Of a DNA stretch of 64,000 nucleotides, positions 11,401 through 23,400 are shown one piece after another. The notes beneath the pieces were generated by a model. The model saw only the letters and a list, made by a program, of their open reading frames with translations. It ran no database searches and had not been told where the DNA came from. This DNA is from Chrysogorgia sp. JL179-B06 (Eukaryota; Cnidaria; Anthozoa; Scleralcyonacea; Chrysogorgiidae): contig JAYKKM010000196.1 in the NCBI GenBank assembly GCA_035772405.1, forward strand, positions 3,893,001 through 3,957,000. The letters are read 5' to 3'. The translations under genes and the position numbers were made by a program. The stretch's first letter is position 1. Every line of letters begins with the position of its first letter.

Positions 11401-14400
11401 CGTACTGACGTACATTGTCGTATGATTGTCATATTGATGTACATTGTCGTATGATTGTCATACTGGCGTACATTGTCGTATGATTGTCGTACTGGCGTAC
11501 ATTGTCGTATGATTGTCATACTGGCGTACATTGTCGTATGATTGTCATATTGGCGTACATTGTCGTATGATTGTCATATTGGCGTACATTGTCGTATGAT
11601 TGTCATATTGGCGTACATTGTCGTATGATTGTCATATTGGCGTACATTGTCGTATGATTGTCATACTGGCGTACATTGTCGTATGATTGTCATATTGGCG
11701 TACATTGTCGTATGATTGTCATTTTGTCGTACATTGTCGTATACGATTGTCATATTGGCGTACATTGTATACGATTGTCGTATACATTGTCGTATATGAT
11801 TGTCGTATATGATTGTCGTATACATTGTCGTATATGATTGTCCTATACATTGTCGTATATGATTGTCGTATACATTGTCGTATATGATTGTCCTATACAT
11901 TGTCGTATATGATTGTCGTATACATTGTCGTATATGATTGTCGTATACATTGTCGTATATGATTGTCGTACTGGCGTACATTGTCGTATATGATTGTCAT
12001 ACTGGCGTACATTGTCGTATACGATTGTCATACTGGCGTACATTGTCGTATACGATTGTCATACTGGCGTACATTGTCGTATACGATTGTCATACTGGCG
12101 TACATTGTATACGATTGTCGTATACATTGTCGTATATGATTGTCGTATACATTATCGTATATGATTGTCGTACTGGCGTACATTTGATTATCGAACCACC
12201 TAAATTATTTGCTTCGTGTGTTTAGTTATGCAATTGTTTACTGATTATTTACAGTCCATGTATCGTATTTTATTTTTCAGATTGGCATTTTCCTGTATAT
12301 GGGAAATGACACCACATGCCGAGATTGTTGACACTAGTTTTACCAAAAGTATAATTTGCTCAAAGGTATAGGTTATAAAATATATAATACAAAAGCAGTG
12401 TTAAAATACGATTATAAAATAACCGGAAGTAAATAAGCGACAACACGCTGTCTGATTGGTTACTGAGCTCAAAAACCGTGTCATTACAACTCAATAAAAC
12501 ATAAGCTGACGTGATTCCTGGCGTAGATTTTGTCGTTTTTGACGAGTTTTAAGTAGTTTAAATCACAAAAACAAGTCAAAGAATACCTGGATACAAGGCT
12601 AATCAAGTTAGTAACACAACAGAATGTTTTAACTGCAACGTTGAGTGTATTTTCATCGCTAAAATCGCCAACGTGTTTTCAATAAATGCTTCCTAGCAAC
12701 GCACATAGCAACGCCTCTTATAACAGGTAAATCTGCATTTTTCATGGCTTTATTGTTAATTTAATGGTGTTATTTTATAAGACATAAAAAACTTTGTCGT
12801 TGTGTGATTATCGAGTTATAATGGCACTCGAGAAGCTACCAAAACACTCGGCTATCGCCTCGTGTTTTACACGCATCTCTCGTGCCATTATAACTCGATA
12901 ATCACACACGACACGTTTTTTATTTCTTAAATAAAAATATTAAAAGTTTGGTGTACTGCCGAAATGGTGAATAGGAGGTCTAACATCTCCAGCGAAGGGC
13001 CGTCGTTAGAAATCTGGAGGTGTAATCGGATTGTCGAGAACAAGTAACAGGCAAAGTTTCAGTTGTAAATGTAGGAATGAGGCAGAGAAAATCGGGAATC
13101 ACTCGCCCTTTGGGTTCGTCGATTTCTCGTTCTCCCAAACTCGTATTTCTATTACTGTATGGAAACACGGAAAATGTTTTCTATTTTTTAAATATTTAAC
13201 GCTTTCGAAAACATTTCAATTTGTTCCATAAATAATTAAATGTCCTTGTTGTCCGAGTTACTTTGCTCGTCTTTATGTCCAATAATGCTTTGAATTTAAA
13301 TAATATTTTGAATTTTATTTTGATATAGGCCTCGCTCACCTATGCGGAAGCACAACTTCGGATCGACGACAAAACACAAAATGATGATGTAACGAAGAGC
13401 CTTAGAAATATTAATGCTTTGGCGAAAATTCTTAGAGAAAAAAGGATAGAAAATGGGTATTTACCACGTATATGCTATTCTGGATAATAAACCAACATTC
13501 AAACAAACGCACGTGAGCTATGGGGTTAGAGTTATAGAGTTAGAGCTAGAACGCCATAGAGCTATAAGAGCTAGAGCGCTATATAGAGCTAGAGAGTTAG
13601 AGATAGAGAGCTGTAGAGTTAGAGATAGAGAGTTGTAGAGTTAGAGTTAGAGAGTTAGAGCTAGAACGCCATAGAGCTATAAGAGCTAGAGCGCTATATA
13701 GAGCTATAGAGCTATAGAGTTAGAGATAGAGAGCTGTAGAGTTAGAGATAGAGAGCTGTAGAGTTAGAGTTATAGAGTTAGAGCTAGAACGCCATAGAGC
13801 TATAAGAGCTAGAGCGCTATATAGAGCTATAGATTTAGAGATAGAGAGCTGTAGAGTTAGAGATCTGTAGAGTTAGAGATAGAGAGCTGTAGAGTTAGAG
13901 ATAGAGAGCTGTAGAGTTAGAGATAGAGAGCTGTAGAGTTAGAGATAGAGAGCTGTAGAGTTAGAGAGCTGTAGAGTTAGAGATAGAGAGCTATAGAGTT
14001 AGAGATAGAGAGCTGTAGAGTTAGAGAGCTGTAGAGTTAGAGATAGAGAGCTGTAGAGTTAGAGATAGAGAGCTGTAGAGTTAGAGATAGAGAGCTGTAG
14101 AGTTAGAGATAGAGAGCTGTAGAGTTAGAGAGCTGTAGAGTTAGATATAGAGAGCTGTAGAGTTAGAGATAGAGAGCTGTAGAGTTAGAGATAGAGAGCT
14201 GTAGAGTTAGAGAGCTGTAGAGTTAGAGCTAGAACGCCATAGAGCTATAAGAGCTAGAGCGCTATATAGAGCTATAGAGTTAGAGATAGAGAGCTGTAGA
14301 GTTGGAGATCTGTAGAGTTAGAGATAGAGAGCTGTAGAGTTAGAGATAGAGAGCTGTAGAGTTAGAGATAGAGAGCTGTAGAGTTAGAGAGCTGTATAGT

Positions 14401-17400
14401 TAGAGATAGAGAGCTATAGAGTTAGAGATAGAGAGCTGTAGAGTTAGAGAGCTGTAGAGTTAGAGATAGAGAGCTGTAGAGTTAGAGATAGAGAGCTGTA
14501 GAGTTAGCGATAGAGAGCTGTTGAGTTAGCGATAGAGAGCTGTAGAGTTAGAGTTATAGAGTTAGAGCTAGAACGCCATAGAGCTATAAGAGCTAGAGCG
14601 CTATATAGAGCTATAGAGTTAGAGATAGAGAGCTGTAGAGTTAGAGATAGAGAGCTGTAGAGTTAGAGTTATAGAGTTAGAGCTAGAACGCCATAGAGCT
14701 ATAAGAGCTAGAGCGCTATATATAGAGCTATAGAGTTAGAGATAGAGAGCTGTAGAGTTAGAGAGTTAGAGCTAGAACGCCATAGAGCTATAAGAGCTAG
14801 AGCGCTATATTTAGAGCTATAGAGTTAGAGGTAGAGAGCTGTAGAGTTAGAGATGGAGAGCTGTAGAGTTAGAGATAGAGAGCTGTAGAGTTAGAGATAG
14901 AGAGCTGTAGAGTTAGAGATCTGTAGAGTTAGAGAGCTGTAGAGTTAGAGATAGAGCTGTAGAGTTAGAGATAGAGAGCTGTAGAGTTAGAGATAGAGAG
15001 CTGTAGAGTTAGAGAGCTGTAGAGTTAGAGAGCTGTAGAGTTAGAGATAGAGAGCTGTAGAGTTAGAGAGCTGTAGAGTTAGAGATAGAGAGCTGTAGAG
15101 TTAGAGTTATAGAGTTAGAGCTAGAACGCCATAGAGTTATAAGAGCTAGAGCGCTATATATATATATAGCTATAGAGTTAGAGGTAGAGCGCCATAGAGC
15201 TATAGAGTTAGAGAGCTATAGAGTTAGAAAGTTAGAGAGTTAGAGTTAATTTAATTAGAGTTAATTAGAGTTTCAGTTAATTAGAGTTAGAGTAAGAGTT
15301 AGCTCTAGAGTTATAGAGTTATAGAGTTATAGATTTAGGGAGTAGTTAGAGTTAGAGTTAGAATTAATGTGGGTTGTTGCAGTTTGGAGTTGTTGCCGTT
15401 TGGGTTGGAGTTGGAGGTTGTAGTGTTTGTGGTTGGTTTGGAGTCTATGGTTGGAGTCTATGGTTGAAGTTTGTGGTTGCTGTTTGTGGTTGATATCTCA
15501 GGTTGGAGTTTGAGTTTGAAGTTCGGTGTGAGTTTGGATTTTGAGTTGGGAGGTTGAAGGTTGGACATGGGATTAGAGTAGGATTTAATGAGAGAAAAAA
15601 ATGAGAGCTGCTAAGTTCTTAAACGAACTGGATAATATGAAAAAGAGAAATAAGAGAACTTCAATGTGTCGAAAAGTACGTAAGTAAAAGTACTTACGTA
15701 TATTCATGGCAAAGGTTCGGACGATGTGTTCTTCAGGTCACATTCAGGTCACATTAACGGTCACATTAACGAGCGGTCTGTATGAGCCCAAACTCGAGAT
15801 AATTTTAGTTTTAAATGCGTTTTATAAGCCGTAAAATATTCTAAAAACATTTGCAAAATGAACTCAAATGAGATTGAACATATTTAAAGACATATAAGTG
15901 AGTTTTTTTATCCGAAATGAGACTTATTAAACTCTCAATTTCCATTGACGAAGAAATCTCGGGAAATATTTGATAGGTACTTATAGTACGTATTCCATAT
16001 AAGGTCATATCGGACGGGACTGGGAAGAGCAAATACGTTGCCCTAACGAGCAAATACATTGCCCTCGTACCAGCCTCCAAGTTAATTAGATTGTAACCGA
16101 CCCCAAAACAACAAAGGTCCTAACCCTCCCACAAAGCTATAGAATATTATTCTTTTAAAGTTAAATTATCTATTTACAACATAGATACAGCTTATCCTGG
16201 TAGCTAACTTAGTTCTCTTTGAAAGCGGGTAATCGAACATGCCCAAAAATATAATTTTCGTATTACGGATACCACATCCAGTGGGCTGGTACGAGGGCAA
16301 TGTATTTGCTCGTTAGGGCAACGTATATGCTCGTTAGGGCAACGTATTTGCTCTTCCCAGTCCCGTCCGATATGACCTTATATGGAATACGTACTACAAG
16401 TCCATATGAAATATTTCTCCATACGGACCTCCCAGCCGGTAAATAACATATATATACTTAAGTACTTTTCGACATATTGAAGTTCTCTTAATTCTCTTTT
16501 TCATATTATATACAGTTAGAGTAGGAGTATAACAGGAGAGCCTTACAATACTTACAAAATATTACGTGCACTCAAACTCAAAAAGCCTTGAGAAGAAATT
16601 CAAAGGAGAGTGTTATTCTCTGCATCTTTGCATGTGTTCTGGCAAAGCACGAATGTCTTTTACTCTATCATCACTTGCTCCCTGATCCATATAAGCTTGT
16701 TAACTCAAACATTTTACTCGTATACTTAAGCTATACTTATTTTGTTTCGAATGTTAAACTGTATGTTTATCTCATATTTTGTAGTGCTCTAACGTTGGCG
16801 TCTCCTGAAGTTCGATTTCACATGGACAGTGAAACCCATGACCCAGTTGACTTGGAAACTAAAGAATTGAGGTATAGGTTTGTCATTCGTTGAGTATTTC
16901 CGTAGTCCATAGCAGTCTATCCTTGACAAATTCCCGCGGAAATCACGGAAGGTTAATTATCAAACAAAAAATAACGTACGTTTTTGACTACGGTTGCCTA
17001 GCAACCTCGATGTAATGCTGGCGGCAGTTCGAATGTCTCGGACATATATTAAGCTGGTGGGTGAAACAGTAAAACACGAAATCATTGTGCAGCTTATGCG
17101 TCTTTGTGTATTCCCGAGTTGATGTCATTTTCTGTAACCAACTTTAACAAGGGGGTGAAGTAGCCTCTTTCGCAGGCAACTCTGTTGCCATCTTTTCCCG
17201 AGTCAAATAGCTTTCAAGGCTGTTTTGGCCGAGCCAGAGAATGATGCCCCCTCTTCGCCGATGAATCCCTTCACAATCCCTATACTTCCCTGCAATCCCA
17301 GCGAAAACATTGCTCGCACAGCCTTGGAAGCGATTTGACTCGGAAAAAAGAAGCCACAGAGTTGCCTGCGGAGGAAGCTAGAGAATGAAGGCATCGAGAT

Positions 17401-20400
17401 GAAACTTTAGCTGATGATAATATTTTAAGCACTTTTTTATCAGAAAGCGAATAGTAGTGAATATAGGAGAGCTTGGAGTAGACAGACGATACATGGATGA
17501 TCGTCAAGCTCATATCATCAGAAAATTGAGAGTCTAGGACAGGAATCGAACCTGTAACCTTCTGATTACCGGTGAGACGCTCTAACCATTGAGCTACCGA
17601 GAGCAGTGTACATGCATGTATATATTAACACATACAAGCATTACTAATATATAGATATCATCGTAACCTTCGCTCTCCATCTGAGTCTCGGTAGCTCAAT
17701 GCATGGTTAAAGCGTCCGGCAATCAGAAGGTTACAGGTTCGATTCCTGTTCGGGACTCACATTTTTCTGAGGATATGAGCTTGACGATCGTCTAAATATT
17801 ATATACATATTATATAAAAAGTCAAAACATGAGGTAGGCATTTTAACATAAATAACTTTATGTTAACGAGGAGCTCTGATTGTTTTTTAATTCAAATTCT
17901 TCTCAAGGTTGATGTTAATTTCATTATTGTTTCAGGGAAACCAACTCTATGGTTGAAGAATTCATGTTGCTTGCTAATATTTCAGTGGCAAAGAAAATCC
18001 TTGGCCATTACCCAGAGTATGCAGTATTGAGAAGACATCCCTGTCCACCGCCATCTAACTACGATCCTCTTGTTAAGGCGGCAAAATCAAAGGTATTTCT
18101 TTCAGAATGAATTGTTCTCAGAATGTCTTTAGAATGATTATTATCAATTCCATGCGATCTTTAAATCGTTTTCAAGTTCGTTTTTCTAATTCCAATTTAC
18201 TGAAAGTTTTAATGAAAGTTTCAAATGAGTGATATAAAAATATTGTGTTTCGTTGGCAGTGTAGAAATACAAATCGAATATCGAATGACTGCAGTAGCTT
18301 TTTTAGCGTAGCAAAATGTCACACCCCAATCTACAACTTGTCTCGCAATTTTTCTCTTTGGCGTCTCGGTGCGCATGCGTATACCTTGTCACAAACACAA
18401 AAACTTTGCGAGTCAAAGACTTGCACAAAACGTTTCTCAGTCAGAGTGAAACGTAGGGCTTTCACTCGAAACGTTCGATCTCTTATAGACGAATTTGTTT
18501 GCGCGAAGCGATTTTATCTGTTGTCTCATGAGCACTCAGCCGTAATTATAGGCGTAGGTTTCGGGGGGGGGGGGGGGGGGGGGGGGCGGGTGGTGTTGGT
18601 GCAGGGGGAAACGCCCGCAAATGATTTCTTTGAATAAAATTAATTTAATTATTATGGCACAAGAGACATTCCAAACCAGTTTTCATTTTTACTTGTCACA
18701 AAAATACCTCTTGTGACATCACATCCGATAACATTAACAGCAAAAAAGTTCATGAAGATAAAATTATCAGCTGACAAGATATATTATGATTTTGCTCAGG
18801 AAGACCCAAATATTACGAATATGTAAAGTTCTCAAACGTGAGATAGGCACTTTAAAGGGACACTCCGGGCCAAATACAAATGCAGTTCATATGAAAGATC
18901 GTACTGACTTTAGTTTATTTCCAAAGTTTCAGCATTCCTATCAATTTAGTTGAGAAGATATTGCTAGTTGAAGTTGAAAATTTGTGGATTTTGACGCCAT
19001 ATTGGTTTTGAAAATATGACGTCATTGAGTGATGCTTTATCGTCAGTGGAGTTGTTTTGATGGCGATCACATAGTGATAGTTATTGTGAATGGTCTTTGG
19101 ACGAAAATTAGTCGAAATAAACTATTTAGTTCATCATGCAGGAAAGTAGAGGAGCTTCTTAGGCATAATACGAGACACGTCACTCAGTGACGTCATATTT
19201 GAGAAACAAAATGGCGTCGAAATTGGACAAACTCTCCAACTTCAACTAGCCACATCTTCTTAACTAAATTGATAGGAATGCTGAAACTTTGGAAATAATC
19301 TAAAGTCAGTAAGATCTTTCATATGAACTACATTTGTATTTGGGCCGGAGTGTCCCTTTAAACCAACTTTAGCAGGAGAAAATGTATCAAGATGAAACTC
19401 TAGCTGATAATGATTTTAAAGTGTATATGACATGAAATTTTTTATTGCTACATTTGAAAGAGCATAAAAAAGTAGGACGAATTGCTGTTTACCGTTCCTT
19501 GATATCTTTTCTAGTTCCAGAGTTATAAGGATTTAAAGATGTCAAAATCAAGGGAAAATATGGCACAAACAAATTGCTGATAAAGGACAAATTCTGACGT
19601 CATATTGTTTGAATGTTGGTTTGGTGAATCTTTAAATGAACTGTAGCTTAGTTATTATGTGTGAGAATCAAATGAACCTTTACACAGATAGTGCAACATG
19701 AAACACAGTTGATGTCACTAATTTTGTTGTCAAGGTAACACTGTTGTACCCAGGCCCCTTGAACGGATTTTATAAAACACTAATTCATACTCTGTCTTGA
19801 TAAGGATAAAATAATATCAGACGTGTGCTTGTCATACCTATGCATGCCTAAAATACATTTATACTATAATAATTTGAAAATTATACCCCCAGTGATAAAT
19901 ACAGTGTGTTTTATAAAATCCGTTCAAGGGGCCTGGGTACAACAGTGTTACCTTGACAACAAAATTAGTAACATCAACTGTGTTTCATTTTGCACTATCT
20001 GTGTGCAAAGGTTCATTTGATTCTGACACATAGTAACTAAGCTATAGTTCATTTAAAGATTCACCAAACTAACATTCAAACAATATGACGTCATAATTTG
20101 TGCTGAATCAGCAATTTGTTTGTGCCATATTTTCCCTTGATTTTGACATCTTTAAATCTTTATAACTCTGGAACTAGAAAAGATATCAAGGAACAGTAAA
20201 CAGCATATCGTCCTACTTTTTGATGCTCTTTCAAATGAAGCAATAAAAAATTTCATGTCATATACACTTTAAGTAATATATCATACACGAGAAGGCGTTT
20301 ATTATCTGATTTAACACCCTATCGAGGTGTTTTCGAATCTGATAATAAACATCTTTCGAGTGTATGATATAGCTTCTCAAACGAATCAGTATTTTAAGAG

Positions 20401-23400
20401 AAATTTGAGGGGAAAGTTGGCTTAATTTATGGACGGTTATTATCACATTTACCAACAACGTCTCAGTCATGACTTTCCTTTCTGTTTTCCTCTGCATGAA
20501 TTATTAATGAGTTTGAGAAGCCCATAGAATATATATGCCCAGATAGGCTCTTCAAAAGTGCGAAAAATGATGAAACGAATATTTTATATTGAAAAGGATG
20601 TCAAGTTCTGTATATATATATATATATATATATATTGACAACACTGCCTTCTAATCACTTCTTCTATGATAAAGTCTACTCTATATTTACCGTTCAGGGC
20701 GTAGAAATTAAAGTTGATACAGCAAAAGCTCTGGCAGTGTCTTTGGAAAAAGCAACGTTTCCAGATTCTCCTTACTTAAACACTCTACTTAGAATTATGG
20801 CTACCCGGTGCATGTTACAAGCAGTGTATTTCTGTTCTGGGTCATTGCCAACAGAGGAATACCTACATTATGGTCTCGCTACGCCAATCTACACCCATTT
20901 TACGTCGCCTATTAGGAGGTAAATATTTTTTATGCATCATTGGAATATGTATGAAGATACTATAGTATAATCTGGATCTTGTTATTTCGTCAGCTATATA
21001 TTTGCCATTCTCTTACAATTCTCATCAACACTGACTATTAAATGTGACGTACATTGTTATAGAAACGATATAAACAAAACCTCGCACATGCGCAGAACGG
21101 AGTGTACGTCACCTTTAAGCAGGCGCGGTATAGTGGCATACTTGCACTTGTTTGTTTGTTGAGTAGTAGTTCTACAAAACCGACAGCCGGCTATCTAGTC
21201 ACGCGTACTAAATAACCGGCAGTTTTACTGGTAACAAACTCTAATCCTAACTCATATTTTAAAACACTAAACCTAACCATAAACTAACCCTAACCCTAGA
21301 AAAACCAGGAGGAAGTAAAGGGGGAAATAGAACAATAAAGAGATGTTGCTTTGAAGAAACCAAAAATCACAAACCGCCGTGCTTGCGATCCACGCGGTTT
21401 GGAACCTAAGGACTAGTGTATTTACTAACCATTAGACTACGCGAGCACCCACAATTTTCTTAGGAAAACAAAGATATTTATAACCGGCTGCCACCTATGT
21501 AGTCATTGCGTAAAACTGATCCATTCATAATTGAGTATTATATGAACTCTGAAACGTGGAATTTGAGGACAACATGTTTAAACCACATTCAATCATTCTT
21601 ATTATGCTCATGAGACCTAGCAAGTATGTCATTAAATATTTTCATATCTTTATCTATAGGTATTCTGATATATTAGTTCATCGTCTTTTAGCAGTCTCTA
21701 TTGGTGCCATACCTTCTTTTCCACAAATATTCGACAAACAAAGTACTCAGGTAAAAAATTAAATTTTTTTCCTCCCATACAGTTTTTCTAATCAAATATT
21801 GAACTGTACTTGAGTGGAACTCATAGTACAAATAAAGGTAGTCTACTAAGTTCGGTTCATTTAACTTTTAAATTTAACTTTTGAAAGACTTGCAAAAACA
21901 AGTCGAAAAACTAATTACCTGCCTGGTAATAATATGTGCTAACCAAGCTTCCGGCAGAAAGTGTCCCTGACGGCCCCTCTAGTGATAAAAAAGCTGCAGG
22001 TTCCATTCCCTTCTATGTTCATGACGGTCCCTCACTAGTGATCAAAAAGTTGCATGTTCAATTCCCTTCTATGTCGCTCACAATCACTCACTAGTGATCA
22101 AAAGGCTGTAGGTTCAATTCCATTCTATCTCGCTCACAATCACTCTCTAGTGATAAAAAAGCTGCAGGTTCCATTCCCTTCTATGTCGCTCACAATCACT
22201 CTCTAGTGATAAAAAAGCTGCAGGTTCCATTCCCTTCTATGTTCATGACGGTCCCTCACTAGTGATCAAAAGGCTGCAGGTTCCATTCCCTTCTATGTTC
22301 ATGACGGTCCCTCACTAGTGATCAAAAGGCTGCAGGTTCAATTCCCTTCTATGTCGCTCACGATCCCTCACTAGTGATCAAAAGGCTGCAGGTTCAATTT
22401 CCTTCTGTGTTCAGTGATCGGATTTTCCCTCCAGTCACCGTAAATCTGCCCCTGGGAAAATGTCCTGTTTTATTCTTCCACGTTTGCAAATAAGCAGGAC
22501 ATTTTCTCAATTGCAGAAATATGTTGAGTTTTAAAACTTGTCATTCGTAAATAATCACTGGAACTACAAACGTTTCATTTCTGCATCCACCTTCTACATT
22601 GATTGTACTATCGAAATCACCAAAATGTGAATTTTTCGCCCTCAAAATGCATGAAATAGAGTTTCAGAGCCTTAGAAATTAAATTTAAACATTTTCCTCT
22701 AAAGGCATCTTGTTTTTAAAACTGCCTGTCAAGAGAAAGAGAGCACAGAATTCAGCAATTTCAAATACATGTAATATGTCTAATGACTAATGTATATAAT
22801 TTGCAAACCTAACAGTTTATGGCCGTGGTAAAGTAAATTAAATAAATGTGATTCTTGATAAAAAGTTGCCACATAGTGTTTGTATTTCTATATTGAATGA
22901 AAAAAATACGCCCTTTGGGGGGGGGGGGGGGGGGGGGGGGGGGGCGATTAATAGAGGCTGCTTTTTTGTGCCTCAGAATAGAAGGGGGGCAAAATAGAGG
23001 AAATACGAAAAATTCATTTTTGCCCCCCCAGTGAAAATTCCTTTACAAAGGCACTGGCTCACGATCCATCATTAGTGATAAAAAGGCTGCAGGTTCAATT
23101 CCCTTCTATGTCCCATACGATCCATCACTAGTGATAAAAAGGCTGCAGGTTCAATTCCCTTCTGTGTCCCATACGATCCCTCACTAGTGATAAAAAAGTT
23201 GCAGGTTCAATTCCCTTCTATGTCGCTCACAATCCCTCACTAGTGATAAAAAAGCGACAGGTTCAAATCCCTTCTATGTCCCATACGATCCCTCACTAGT
23301 GATAAAAAAGCGACAGGTTCAAATCCCTTCTATGTCCCATACGATCCCTCACTAGTGATAAAAAAGTTGCAGGTTCAATTCCCTTCTATGTCCCAGACGA

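Noticed and set aside
18245..18637. 130-codon frame ending in a Gly run
   Set aside because: It depends on a poly-G tract, starts in intron after a DIS3 donor, and shows no family features.
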